Assembly (NCBI RefSeq): GCF_030540825.1
Contig: NZ_JAUOEO010000002.1
Coordinates: forward strand, 620,001-684,000
Origin: Flavivirga spongiicola
Lineage (GTDB): Bacteria > Bacteroidota > Bacteroidia > Flavobacteriales > Flavobacteriaceae
DNA length: 64,000 nucleotides
Direction: 5' to 3'
The notes below the pieces were generated by a model. It was not told the origin of the DNA and searched no databases. It saw only the letters and a program-made list of their open reading frames with translations. Below, in pieces: positions 9,254 through 18,644 of the stretch. Every line of letters begins with the position of its first letter. Position 1 is the stretch's first letter. Made by a program: the position numbers and the translations under genes.

Positions 9254-10123
9254 ATGCATAATGATTTAATATTAAATTTTACGCCAACAGGGATGATTCC
9301 TACTAAGGATATGACTCCTTATGTGCCAGTTAGTGTTTCAGAAATAGTTGAAGATGTGCATCGTGCTTCAGAAATAGGTATTACTATGGCTCATTTGCAT
9401 GCCAGAGATGCTATTACTGGCGTACCCACATATCATAAAGAAACTTATGCGGAAATAATAGAAGGTATTAGAAAGTATGCTCCAGAACTAGTACTATGTG
9501 CCTCATTAAGTGGAAGAGATTTTAGTGAGTTAGAAAAGCGTAGTAGTGTACTATTTTTAGAGGGCCATTTAAAGCCGGATATGGGAAGTTTAACATTAAG
9601 CTCGTTAAATTTTAATAAAACGGCAAGTATGAACGCGCCAGATATGATTGCAGATTTGGCTTCCATAATGAAGAAAAAGGGAATCGTTCCTGAGCTTGAA
9701 GCTTTTGACATAGGAATGATTAATTATGCAAAATATTTGGAAAGAAAACAATTTATTCAAGCACCTCATTATTTCAATCTACTATTTGGTAATATTGCTT
9801 GTTCTCAGGCAAATTTATTACATGCAGGGGTTATGGTTAACGACCTTCCTGAAAATTCGTTTTGGAGTATGGCGGGTATAGGAAATGAGCAGCTTAAGAT
9901 GAATTCACTTTCCATAGCTATTGGAGGTGGGGTAAGAGTTGGAATTGAAGATAATATATGGTTTGATACGTCTAGAACTAAGTTAGCAAGCAATAGCGAT
10001 TTATTAAACCGAATTCATACGATTTCTAAAGCTAATGATCGAAAAATAATGAGTCCAAAAGATTTTCGAGTTAAAATGAATTTAGAGCCGGGAAATGGTT
10101 CATACGGACGTAAAACCTTATAA
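9254..10123 (+). CDS. 3-keto-5-aminohexanoate cleavage enzyme family (BKACE/DUF849)
   Basis: 289 residues with the TIM-barrel signatures of the beta-keto acid cleavage enzyme family: NFTPTGMIPTK at the N-terminus, AHLHARD with the metal-binding His pair, a conserved Glu region at PELEAFDIG and GGGVRVGIEDNIW near the end. These enzymes condense a beta-keto acid with acetyl-CoA and cleave it to acetoacetate and a CoA thioester; the substrate cannot be told from sequence alone. The next gene starts 3 nt downstream and is likely co-transcribed. Confidence 0.9.
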   Translation: MHNDLILNFTPTGMIPTKDMTPYVPVSVSEIVEDVHRASEIGITMAHLHARDAITGVPTYHKETYAEIIEGIRKYAPELVLCASLSGRDFSELEKRSSVLFLEGHLKPDMGSLTLSSLNFNKTASMNAPDMIADLASIMKKKGIVPELEAFDIGMINYAKYLERKQFIQAPHYFNLLFGNIACSQANLLHAGVMVNDLPENSFWSMAGIGNEQLKMNSLSIAIGGGVRVGIEDNIWFDTSRTKLASNSDLLNRIHTISKANDRKIMSPKDFRVKMNLEPGNGSYGRKTL

Positions 10124-10125
10124 TT

Positions 10126-10767
10126 ATGGGAATTAAAGAAGCTCAAACAATTTCTAGTACACGTAGATATTGGAGTATTATTCGAAACGGTTTGTTTCTT
10201 TTTGGTTTAAGAAATAGGTTAGCAAGAATAGGATTAGATATTAAGCCTTATTATTGGGTAGAAGAAGAAGTAGAAGCTTGTGATGAACCGATAATTAATG
10301 GTGATGCTTCTGAATACAAAGTTAGATATTTAAACCTTGAAGAAATAAAATTAATTGCCAAAGATAAGCCTAAAGAACATTTAACTGATATGATTAAGGG
10401 GTTTGAAAATGGTCAATTGTGTATTGGTTTAGAGCGAGAAAAAGAAATTGCAGCTTATACATATGTTGAATTAAATGATTTTGTTTTTAATAAAAGGTCT
10501 TTTAAATTAGAACAAGATGAAGCGTATTTGTTAAATATGTGGACTTTTCATTCGTTTAGAGGAAAGAATTTAGCTCCGTATTTACGTTATCAAAGTTATC
10601 AACTTTTAAAAGAAAAAGGGATACACAAAAAATATAGCATTACAGAATATTTTAATAAGTCGTCCATAAAATTTAAGAAGAAACTTAATTCTAAACATCT
10701 TACTCTTTTTTTAAGCATTGTATTATTTAAAAAGTATTATTGGAATTTTACTTTACGTAAATATTAA
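10126..10767 (+). CDS. GNAT-fold acetyltransferase-like protein
   Basis: 213 residues. The centre and C-terminal half look like an N-acetyltransferase fold: a beta strand with IGLEREKEIAAYTYVEL, then AYLLNMWTFHSFRGKNLAPY, where the Arg-Gly-Lys-Asn turn takes the place of the acetyl-CoA-binding loop. The first 60 residues are basic and family-specific. The gene follows the BKACE gene by 3 nt, so both probably serve one pathway. The acceptor is unknown. Confidence 0.7.
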   Translation: MGIKEAQTISSTRRYWSIIRNGLFLFGLRNRLARIGLDIKPYYWVEEEVEACDEPIINGDASEYKVRYLNLEEIKLIAKDKPKEHLTDMIKGFENGQLCIGLEREKEIAAYTYVELNDFVFNKRSFKLEQDEAYLLNMWTFHSFRGKNLAPYLRYQSYQLLKEKGIHKKYSITEYFNKSSIKFKKKLNSKHLTLFLSIVLFKKYYWNFTLRKY

Positions 10768-10784
10768 TGACTAAAAAAGGATCA

Positions 10785-11927
10785 TTATCTAATAAATAAT
10801 TGCACACGATCTGTTGCTGTAGTTTCAGAAGGAATACCTCCAAGCCAGGCGATCCTACTGCCTAATGAATAAAACCACATACCACTATTAACACTACCAT
10901 TTAAATAAGTTGAATGCACCGAAGATTCTATACCACCCCATGACCTGTTCGTCATATCAATACTAATTGGGGTATATCCGGGAACAGGAAATACTCCAGC
11001 TGTTCCACTTCTAGGGTCAAATGTTTGTGACCAGTGGTTAGTTAACCCCAATGAAGGGTAATGTAGTCTAAATTCATAAGGCGCTGCACTTTTAATCTCA
11101 TCTAGCTTACTTAATATCGAATATTTATTTGTTGTTAAACCAGGAGTACCAACATTGTGTTCATTGGCTTCGGTGTTATTTGCCCAATACCCCCCAGCCG
11201 TATTATGATTAAAAACAAGTGTCCATCCGCCACCATCATTGGTCATATCACAATAACAATCGTAGGCAGGGTTACCTCCAGTACCATCCGGATCAATAGT
11301 GTATATACCATCCGTTGTAAACCCGGCATTTAAATAATCTAAACAATTTGCAAAATAATTGATTACCGTGATGTCTACATTGCAAGTCAAACCGGTTCCT
11401 GTAAAATCTATTGTAAAAGTATCGGTTTGAGCAGCTAGTGGCGTACCAGAACCTGTTAATGTTATGGTGTTAACGCCCAAAGACGAAAATGTTCCGGAAG
11501 CAGAGAAACTATACCCATTAACGGTATTTGTGGTGATGTTATAGGTGTCGTAAGAATTAACTATAACATCTATGGTTATTGTATTTGTGTTAGTTAGTGC
11601 CCCCCCAACTGTATAACTTCCATTACTGTTAATCGAATTACAATCCAACTTATTTGATAAAGATTCACCTAAGCAATTAGACCATGCAGCACCTTTGTAA
11701 TATTGAAAACAATTGCTGTCTAAATTGTATATTAACAACCCTTCAGCAGGGGAGGTTATGGCATCTCTTTGGTTTTGTGTCATTCTGGGAACTAAGAATC
11801 CTTGAGTTGAGGATGTAACATCTAAAGCAGATGATGGATCTGGATTTGTTGTTCCGACACCTACTTGACCGAAACTATAATATACACTAAGATATAGTAA
11901 TATTATAACATAAGGGGTTTTAATCAT
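10785..11927 (-). CDS. Secreted protein with fibrinogen-like C-terminal domain (copy 1)
   Basis: 380 residues. A signal peptide (about 1-20) is followed by a module common in Flavobacteriia surface proteins (VGVGTTNPDPSSALDVT, PRMTQNQRDAI, GLLIYNLDSNCFQYY). A beta-rich middle (about 95-190) precedes a domain with DCYCDMTNDGGGWTLVFNH, the hallmark of fibrinogen-like recognition domains. No T9SS sorting tail is seen. It is one of four tandem copies; the family may bind surface sugars or proteins, which is inference. Confidence 0.85.
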   Translation of the reverse strand: MIKTPYVIILLYLSVYYSFGQVGVGTTNPDPSSALDVTSSTQGFLVPRMTQNQRDAITSPAEGLLIYNLDSNCFQYYKGAAWSNCLGESLSNKLDCNSINSNGSYTVGGALTNTNTITIDVIVNSYDTYNITTNTVNGYSFSASGTFSSLGVNTITLTGSGTPLAAQTDTFTIDFTGTGLTCNVDITVINYFANCLDYLNAGFTTDGIYTIDPDGTGGNPAYDCYCDMTNDGGGWTLVFNHNTAGGYWANNTEANEHNVGTPGLTTNKYSILSKLDEIKSAAPYEFRLHYPSLGLTNHWSQTFDPRSGTAGVFPVPGYTPISIDMTNRSWGGIESSVHSTYLNGSVNSGMWFYSLGSRIAWLGGIPSETTATDRVQLFIR

Positions 11928-11996
11928 TTTTGAAAAGGGGTTTTTTAATTAAAAAAACGAAAGTAATAAGATTAGTTAATGTTGTTTTATAATCCA

Positions 11997-13142
11997 TTAT
12001 CTAATAAATAATCGTACACGATCTGTTGCTGAATTTGCAGCAGGAATACCGCCATTCCAAACACTTTTACGTCCTATTGCATAATAAGACCATGCCACAT
12101 TTATGCTACCATTTAAATAAGAGGTATTATTTATAGATATTTCAAGACCTCCCCAATTATTATTATTCATATCAATACTAATTGGAGTATATCCAGGAAC
12201 AGGAAATACTCCGCCTGTTCCACTTCTGGGATCAAATGTTTGTGACCAATGATTAGTAAGTCCTAATGTAGGATAGTGCAGTCTGAATTCATAGCTCGCA
12301 GCATTTTTTATCTCATCTATTTTACTTAATATTGAATATTTATTTGTTGTTAAACCAGGAGCATTAATATTGTGCTCATCAGCTTCAGTATTGTTAGCCC
12401 AATACCCTCCAGTACGGTCATGATTAAAAACAAGCGTCCATCCGCCACCATCATTGGTCATATCACAATAACAATCGTAGGCAGGGTTACCTCCGGCACC
12501 ATCCGGGTCAATAGTGTATATGCCATCCGTTGTAAATCCGGCATTTAAATAATCTAAACAATTTGCTAAATAATTGATTGCCGTGATATCTACATTACAA
12601 GTCAAACTGGTTCCTGTAAAGTCTATTGTAAAAGTATCAGTTTGAGCAGCTAGTGGCGTACCAGAACCTGTTAATGTTATGGTGTTAACTCCTAAAGAAG
12701 AAAATGTTCCAGAAGCAGAGAAACTATAACCATTAACAGTATTTGTGGTGATGTTATATGTATCGTAAGAATTAACTAAAACATCTATGGTTACTGTATT
12801 TGCGATGGTTAAAGGTACACCAACTGTATAATTTCCGTTGCTATTAATGGAGTTACAATCCAACTTATTTGATTGGGACTCACCTAAACAACTAGACCAT
12901 ACTGCACCTTTGTAATATTGAAAACAATTGCTGTCTAAATTGTATATTAACAATCCTTCAGCGGGAGAGGTTATGGCATCTCTTTGGTTTTGTGTCATTC
13001 TGGGGGCTAAGAATCCTTGAGTTGTAGATGTAATATCTAGAATGGATGATGTGTCGGGAGCTGTTGTTCCGATTCCTACTTGACCGAAACTATAATATAC
13101 ACTAAGATATAGTAATATTAAAACATAAGGGGTTTTAATCAT
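11997..13142 (-). CDS. Secreted protein with fibrinogen-like C-terminal domain (copy 2)
   Basis: 381 residues, very close to copy 1 in the signal peptide, the GTTAPDTSS module, the middle domain and the fibrinogen-like domain (DCYCDMTNDGGGWTLVFNH). Differences cluster near the C-terminus, around the stretch before GGIPAANSATDRVRLFIR, where ligand-facing loops would be. The 5' leader just before the ATG (AAAAGCCCCTTTTCAAAATG) is shared by all four copies, so they are likely regulated alike. Confidence 0.85.
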   Translation of the reverse strand: MIKTPYVLILLYLSVYYSFGQVGIGTTAPDTSSILDITSTTQGFLAPRMTQNQRDAITSPAEGLLIYNLDSNCFQYYKGAVWSSCLGESQSNKLDCNSINSNGNYTVGVPLTIANTVTIDVLVNSYDTYNITTNTVNGYSFSASGTFSSLGVNTITLTGSGTPLAAQTDTFTIDFTGTSLTCNVDITAINYLANCLDYLNAGFTTDGIYTIDPDGAGGNPAYDCYCDMTNDGGGWTLVFNHDRTGGYWANNTEADEHNINAPGLTTNKYSILSKIDEIKNAASYEFRLHYPTLGLTNHWSQTFDPRSGTGGVFPVPGYTPISIDMNNNNWGGLEISINNTSYLNGSINVAWSYYAIGRKSVWNGGIPAANSATDRVRLFIR

Positions 13143-13206
13143 TTTGAAAAGGGGCTTTTTAATTTTTTTAAATGTTTAAAACGCTATGGTATTGCGTTTG
13201 AGTTAA

Positions 13207-13491
13207 TTAAGTTGTTTTAAATCTATTATCTAATAAACAATTGTGGCTATCTGCTGTTGAATTTTCAACAGAAATACCTTCGTAACGATTGTTATTATGA
13301 CTTATTGAATAACACGGATAATACCAACCAATGGCATCTCTTTGGTTTTGTGTCATTCTGGGAGCTAAGAATCTTTGAATTGTAGATGTAACATCTATAA
13401 TGGATGGAGCAGTTGTTCCGATACCTACTTGTCCGAAACTATAATATACACTAAAACATAGTAATATTATAACATAAGGGAGTTTAATCAT
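13207..13491 (-). CDS. Shrunken copy of the fibrinogen-domain family (copy 3)
   Basis: 94 residues. The first 53 match the start of copies 1 and 2 through PRMTQNQRDAI; the frame then jumps to GWYYPCYSISHNNN, which corresponds to the last 40 residues of the long copies. About 290 residues, including the fibrinogen-like core, are missing. The C-terminal RVRLFIR end has been replaced by a frameshifted SHNCLLDNRFKTT. It keeps the signal peptide and the conserved 5' leader. It may be a decaying remnant or a short secreted peptide. Confidence 0.6.
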   Translation of the reverse strand: MIKLPYVIILLCFSVYYSFGQVGIGTTAPSIIDVTSTIQRFLAPRMTQNQRDAIGWYYPCYSISHNNNRYEGISVENSTADSHNCLLDNRFKTT

Positions 13492-13593
13492 TTTTGAAAA
13501 GGGGCTTTTTCATTAATTCATCACGAAAGTAATAAAATTATTTGATGTTTTTAAATTTTATTTTAAATATTTTAAGAGCTATTGTGTTGCTTT

Positions 13594-13887
13594 TTAGTTG
13601 TTTAAGTCGTTTGAGATCTGTTGTCTAATAAATAATTGTGCGCGATCTGTTGTTGAATTTTCAACAGGTATATCTCCGTACCAATTGTTATTGTGACCTA
13701 TTGAATAACACGGATAATACCAATCAATTATATCTCTTTGGTTTTGCGTCATTCTGGGAGCTAAGAATCCTTGAGTTATAGATGTAACATCTAAAATAGA
13801 TGGAGCAGTTGTTCCGATACCTACTTGACCGAAACTATAATATACACTAAAACATAGTAATATTATAACATAGGGGAGTTTAATCAT
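13594..13887 (-). CDS. Shrunken copy of the fibrinogen-domain family (copy 4)
   Basis: 97 residues, nearly the same build as copy 3: signal peptide, GTTAPSILDVTS module, PRMTQNQRD, then DWYYPCYSIGHNNNWYGDIP and TDRAQLFIR. Here the family end RxxLFIR is kept in frame but is followed by nine extra residues. The internal deletion has the same joint as in copy 3, so it arose once and was then duplicated. A complete leader is present. Confidence 0.6.
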   Translation of the reverse strand: MIKLPYVIILLCFSVYYSFGQVGIGTTAPSILDVTSITQGFLAPRMTQNQRDIIDWYYPCYSIGHNNNWYGDIPVENSTTDRAQLFIRQQISNDLNN

Positions 13888-14269
13888 TTTTGAAAAGGGG
13901 CTTTTTCATTAAATTTGGTACGAATTTAAATAAAAAAAATGAAGGTTTAATCTTTAATTTTGTTAAAAAATGAATTGTAGGTTTATTATTTGTCGTTAAT
14001 AACTCCTAACAATTCCTTTTCAAAATCAATATCAAAATTCCTATTTTGCGTCTTCTTATACCAGTTCTGTTATAAAATAAGATATAAATAATTTGAAATA
14101 GTTTTTGCTAGTTCAAAGCATAAAAACATGTGCTCAGCTTGACTGGGTATCAATCATAGCCATAGCTACGATTAATTTTTATAATGAAGAAATAGTGAAA
14201 AATAAACGAATTATATGTCATATTTTATGATAGAAATGGTGTTTTTTGTAAAAAGATAATCGAAAATTA
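13888..14269. other. gene-free stretch between divergent genes, 382 bp
   Basis: It begins with the shared leader of the fibrinogen-like family on the minus strand, with a TAAATTCG promoter-like octamer about 13915-13930 read leftward, and ends before topB. No further gene or RNA was recognised. Confidence 0.5.
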
Positions 14270-16561
14270 ATGAAAGTTTGTATTGCCGAAAAACCAAGTG
14301 TAGCACGTGAGATTGCTTCTATTTTAGGAGCTAGTACCAAACGTGATGGCTATTACGAAGGTAATGGTTATGCAATCACTTATACCTTTGGGCATTTATG
14401 TACTTTAAAAGAGCCTAACGATTATAAACCGTATTGGAAAAGCTGGGATTTAAATAACCTCCCTATGTTGCCTGAAAAATTTGAAACAAAAGTGGTTTCT
14501 AATTCAGGAATACAAAAGCAATTTAAGATTGTAAAAAGTTTATTTGATAAGGCAGATGTTGTTATAAACTGTGGAGATGCTGGCCAAGAAGGAGAATTGA
14601 TTCAGCGTTGGGTGATGAATGAAGCCAATTACAAGGGGGAAGTAAAACGCTTATGGATTTCCTCATTAACTGCAGAAGCTATTAAAGAAGGATTTGAAAA
14701 CTTAAAACCAGCTTCAGATTACGATAATTTATACTATGCAGGTTTTTCCAGAGCTATTGGCGACTGGCTACTTGGAATGAATGCCACCAGATTATACACT
14801 GTAAAACATGGTGGTTATAAACAAGTATTATCGGTTGGTCGTGTACAAACACCAACTTTAGCAATGGTTGTTAGCAGGTTTAAAGCCATTGAAAATTTTA
14901 AGCCCCAACCATATTGGGAATTACAAACTTTATATCGGGAAACCTTGTTTAGTTATGAAGATGGACGCTTTTTAAAAAAAGAAGATGGCGAAGCATTGGC
15001 TAATAAAGTTAAGGAAAGTGATTTTGAAATTGAATCTATTACAAAGAAAAAAGGTAAAGAATATGCGCCAAAGCTCTTTGACTTAACAGGGTTGCAAGTA
15101 TATTGTAATACTAAATTTGGATTTTCGGCAGATGAAACACTTAAGATTGTTCAGAAATTATATGAGCAAAAGGTGGTTACTTATCCTAGAGTAGATACTA
15201 CTTTTTTACCAAACGATATATACCCTAAGGTATCTGGGATTCTTCAAAAGTTGACAAATTATTCAAAGTTAACACAGCCAATTTTAGGAAAGAAAATAAG
15301 AAAGTCGACCAAAGTTTTCAATGATAAAAAAGTAACCGATCACCATGCTATTATTCCAACGGGCATTCAGATTAATTTACAATATAATCAACAACAGGTT
15401 TACGATATTATTGTAAAGCGTTTTATAGCCGTTTTTTATGACGATTGTTTGGTGTCTAATACTACTGTGATTGGTAAGGCTTCAGATGTGTCTTTTAAAA
15501 CTACAGGGAAAGAGATTTTAGAGAAGGGGTGGCGCATTATTTTTGAAAATGCGAATGCAAAAGAAAAAGAATCTGGTATTTTACCAACTTTTGAAAAAGG
15601 AGAGAAAGGACCTCATGAACCTTCATTTTTAGAAAAGGAAACTAAACCACCTAAGCAATTTACGGAGGCTTCTTTATTACGCGCTATGGAAACAGCGGGA
15701 AAACAAGTAGATGATGAGGATATGCGTGAGTTGATGAAAGAAAATGGTATAGGAAGACCGTCTACGCGTGCCAACATTATTGAAACACTTTTTAAAAGAA
15801 AATATATAAAACGTAATAAGAAACAAGTACTGCCTACGGTTACGGGCATACAACTTATTGACACAATCCAAAACGATTTATTAAAATCTGCAGAGCTTAC
15901 AGGTTCTTGGGAAAAACAACTCAAAGACATTGAAAAGGGAGCGTTTAGTGCCGGGGCGTTTATAAAAAACATGAAACGTATGGTGGATGCTTTAGTGTAT
16001 GAGGTGAGAAGTGAAACCAAACGTGCCAATATATCTCATGCTGTGACTGTAAAAAATCGTAAAGCTAAAGCGGTTAAAAAAGCAGCAGCTGGTATTACAG
16101 CAGAAACATGCCCAAAATGCAAGCAAGGTCTTATTTTAAAAGGAAAAACAGCTTATGGATGTAGTGGTTACAAAGCGGGCTGTAATTTTGTAATGCCTTT
16201 TAGCTATGCTAATAAGAAAATTTCTGAAAAACAATATATCAGGTTGCTTCAAAAAGGATCCACAGTTAATTTAAAGGGTTTTAAAACTGATTCTGGTACG
16301 TTGGAAGGCTTGCTTCGTTTTGATGAGGCATTTAATTTGAAATTAGAGCCCAAAAAAACTTCTAAGAAGGCGAAGTTAGACGAATTGAGCTGTCCGAAAT
16401 GCAAAAAGGGAATCGTTATAAAAGGTCGTACTGCATATGGATGTAGCAATTACAAATCTGGATGCGATTTTAAAGTGACCTTTGATGCCGTTAGAACCAA
16501 AGTAAATGGACAAAAACCAACAAAAGAACTCGTTCATAGTATTTTAAATGGAAGTATCTAA
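14270..16561 (+). CDS. topB: DNA topoisomerase III (type IA)
   Basis: 763 residues. The Toprim domain opens with CIAEKPSVAREIA and contains DAGQEGELI with the acidic metal-binding residues. SVGRVQTPTL and the active-site stretch VTYPRVDTTFL (catalytic Tyr about 305) follow. The C-terminus carries two zinc-ribbon-like repeats, each CPKC...GC (about 613-640 and 707-735). It relaxes or decatenates DNA through single-strand passage. The last 14 nt overlap the next gene, so the two are translationally linked. Confidence 0.95.
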   Translation: MKVCIAEKPSVAREIASILGASTKRDGYYEGNGYAITYTFGHLCTLKEPNDYKPYWKSWDLNNLPMLPEKFETKVVSNSGIQKQFKIVKSLFDKADVVINCGDAGQEGELIQRWVMNEANYKGEVKRLWISSLTAEAIKEGFENLKPASDYDNLYYAGFSRAIGDWLLGMNATRLYTVKHGGYKQVLSVGRVQTPTLAMVVSRFKAIENFKPQPYWELQTLYRETLFSYEDGRFLKKEDGEALANKVKESDFEIESITKKKGKEYAPKLFDLTGLQVYCNTKFGFSADETLKIVQKLYEQKVVTYPRVDTTFLPNDIYPKVSGILQKLTNYSKLTQPILGKKIRKSTKVFNDKKVTDHHAIIPTGIQINLQYNQQQVYDIIVKRFIAVFYDDCLVSNTTVIGKASDVSFKTTGKEILEKGWRIIFENANAKEKESGILPTFEKGEKGPHEPSFLEKETKPPKQFTEASLLRAMETAGKQVDDEDMRELMKENGIGRPSTRANIIETLFKRKYIKRNKKQVLPTVTGIQLIDTIQNDLLKSAELTGSWEKQLKDIEKGAFSAGAFIKNMKRMVDALVYEVRSETKRANISHAVTVKNRKAKAVKKAAAGITAETCPKCKQGLILKGKTAYGCSGYKAGCNFVMPFSYANKKISEKQYIRLLQKGSTVNLKGFKTDSGTLEGLLRFDEAFNLKLEPKKTSKKAKLDELSCPKCKKGIVIKGRTAYGCSNYKSGCDFKVTFDAVRTKVNGQKPTKELVHSILNGSI

Positions 16562-17135
16562 AAGCGAGCATCACCATTTTGTGATCTATAAACCATATGG
16601 TTATTTAAGCCAGTTTAAAAGCCATGATTCAAAACAACAATCGAAGAAATTTTTAGGAACTCTTCATGATTTTCCTAAGGGGATTATGGCTATAGGTAGA
16701 TTAGATGAGAAATCTGAAGGTTTATTATTACTTACTACAGATGGTAAAATGAGTGATTTTGTTAATAGTCGAAAAGTTGAAAAGGAATATTATGCACAGG
16801 TAGATGGAACTATTTCTGTAGAAGCAATTCATTTATTAAAAGCAGGAGTAAAAATTGGTTTTGATGGTAAAAAATATCAAACAAAGCCTTGTAAAGCTTT
16901 TATATTAAAAGAAGTTCCAGATTTACCAAAACGTTCACGAAAAATTAGAGACGACAGGCATGGACCAACATCATGGATATCAATAACTTTAAACGAAGGT
17001 AAATTTAGACAGGTACGAAAAATGACTTCGGCAGTTGGTTTTCCAACATTACGATTGGTACGAGTTCGAGTAGGAAGTATTCATCTTAATTCCATGCAAG
17101 CAGGAGAAGTTCTTGAGGTTAATGAGTTTTTTTAA
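16548..17135 (+). CDS. rRNA pseudouridine synthase, RluE/RsuA family
   Basis: 195 residues without an S4 domain. The catalytic motif IGRLDEKSEGLLLLT has the Asp at residue 53, and the C-terminal part has the NEGKFRQVRKM motif of the RsuA/RluB/E/F group. Lack of an S4 domain and the short length favour an RluE-like enzyme that modifies 23S rRNA. The start overlaps the end of topB by 14 nt. The target site cannot be read from the sequence. Confidence 0.85.
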   Translation: MEVSKSEHHHFVIYKPYGYLSQFKSHDSKQQSKKFLGTLHDFPKGIMAIGRLDEKSEGLLLLTTDGKMSDFVNSRKVEKEYYAQVDGTISVEAIHLLKAGVKIGFDGKKYQTKPCKAFILKEVPDLPKRSRKIRDDRHGPTSWISITLNEGKFRQVRKMTSAVGFPTLRLVRVRVGSIHLNSMQAGEVLEVNEFF

Positions 17136-17773
17136 ATGTCCAATCTCTTTAATTCTTTATAATTTCGGTTAAGGTGTTTTAATAGAATACCATAAACTAA
17201 CCAATAGAATAATAACAAGAGTCCAATGGCCACTGCTAAAAATAAAACGGCTACTATTATAAATATAGCATAGAATTTAAAAACTTCTCCATTAGCAGAA
17301 GCTTGCTCTATTTTGGCTATAATAAGCTGGTCTTGATTTAACTCAACAAATAAAGCAGCAAAAGTAGCCACAACTAAATAAATTAAGTTGAAAGCCACGT
17401 ACTGTTTTACCGTTTTTCTTGTTTTAAGAATATTCTCCATTAATACCTTCGCATTATCTGTAGTCGATATTCTTCTGTAGTTTCTAAAAAACAAATAAAA
17501 GAATACGGCTAAAATAATATAGCCAATGACTATCAAAGGAGTAAAAATAGCATCAGAATCTAATTGTTCGAAACGTTTCATGCTCTCAGCATCTTTTAAT
17601 AAAAAAGATATAAACGTCCAAAAAACAAACTCTAATAAGCTAATTATAAAAATCCATTTTACAATTGAGGATGATTTTTTTAAAATCATCTTATATATTT
17701 CATCATAGGTTAGCTTAGGATACTTATTATCATCCTTATTCCAATCTTTCTTTAATAAATCTAATTCATCCAT
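17132..17773 (-). CDS. Membrane protein paired with an ECF sigma factor
   Basis: 213 residues with four membrane helices (about 38-62, 78-103, 121-143 and 168-195). The soluble N-terminus begins MDELDLLKKDWNKD, a start often seen in Flavobacteriia in small proteins encoded after ECF sigma factors. It begins 4 nt after the sigma stop, so a regulatory partnership, perhaps as an anti-sigma factor, is plausible but unproven. It ends convergently, overlapping the pseudouridine synthase stop by 4 nt. Confidence 0.65.
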   Translation of the reverse strand: MDELDLLKKDWNKDDNKYPKLTYDEIYKMILKKSSSIVKWIFIISLLEFVFWTFISFLLKDAESMKRFEQLDSDAIFTPLIVIGYIILAVFFYLFFRNYRRISTTDNAKVLMENILKTRKTVKQYVAFNLIYLVVATFAALFVELNQDQLIIAKIEQASANGEVFKFYAIFIIVAVLFLAVAIGLLLLFYWLVYGILLKHLNRNYKELKRLDI

Positions 17774-17777
17774 AGTC

Positions 17778-18272
17778 TTACGGATTTAATATGGTTTTAA
17801 GCTTCGTTTTTATTCTATTCATCTTCACACGTGCATTTACTTCGCTAATTCCCAAAGTTTCACTAATTTCTCTATAATCTTTATCTTCTAAGTATAAGAA
17901 AACAAGCGCTTTTTCAATATCATTTAATTGATGTACAGCTTTGTAAAGTATTTTTAGTTGTTGCTCTTCTGTGTCATCATAATTCTCGGCTTTGATCTTA
18001 AATTCAACACCATCAAAATCTTGTGTATTAATAGTACGCTTTGATTTTCTATAAAGCGTAATCGCCGTATTTAAACCAACTCTATACATCCAAGTGCTAA
18101 ACTTAGCATCACCCCGAAATTTTGGATATGCTTTCCATAGTTGAATGGTAATTTCTTGAAATAAATCATTGTGAGCATCATAATTATTAGTATATAAGCG
18201 ACATACTTTGTGTATAATATTTTGATGCTTTTCTAGCAATTCAACAAAATTATGTTCTAGTTCTTTATTCAA
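17778..18272 (-). CDS. RNA polymerase sigma factor, ECF family
   Basis: 164 residues with region 2 (about 10-80; DLFQEITIQLWKAYPKFRG and FSTWMYRVGLNTAI) and region 4 (about 105-160; LEDKDYREISETLGISEVN with the helix-turn-helix). It would direct RNA polymerase to a small regulon. The following membrane protein probably controls it. Its own regulator and signal are unknown. Confidence 0.93.
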   Translation of the reverse strand: MNKELEHNFVELLEKHQNIIHKVCRLYTNNYDAHNDLFQEITIQLWKAYPKFRGDAKFSTWMYRVGLNTAITLYRKSKRTINTQDFDGVEFKIKAENYDDTEEQQLKILYKAVHQLNDIEKALVFLYLEDKDYREISETLGISEVNARVKMNRIKTKLKTILNP

Positions 18273-18644
18273 TGTGATGGTTTAGTTACAATATAAGTAG
18301 CCTAAAATTTTAAAACGTTACAAATGCGTAAAAATAATATTTTAAATCATTAATGTATAACTAAAGACATAAGATCACTTCATTGTTAGAACAAAGAATA
18401 AGGATGTGACTATAACTATCTGACAAACAGAGATACATCTAAATATGGCTTTCCAGAAATCAGAATAATTCAGATAATCTTAACTATTATTATAAGCAAA
18501 ATATCTAGTCGTAAAATTTTTGCAAATAGTAGAGACAGACATCAAATGATGTTCGATAATTTTAATAAAACAACAATAATTTTAAATCACTTCATAGCTA
18601 AAAACATTTTGGTATAGTATCTTTGCACCATATTTTATTTTATT
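18273..18644. other. gene-free stretch between divergent genes, 372 bp
   Basis: It separates the sigma factor gene from the NADH dehydrogenase gene. Apart from the promoter-like box at 18618-18625, nothing recognisable was found; it is very AT-rich. Confidence 0.5.
18618..18625 (+). promoter_or_regulatory. -7 promoter box TATCTTTG upstream of the NADH dehydrogenase gene
   Basis: A perfect match to TAnnTTTG, 19 bp before the ATG, which leaves a short leader. A TTTGG-like -33 element is not obvious. Confidence 0.5.

Noticed and set aside
10785..13887. Diversity-generating retroelement with fibrinogen-domain targets
   Set aside because: No reverse transcriptase gene or template repeat is present; differences between copies are spread and include simple deletions.
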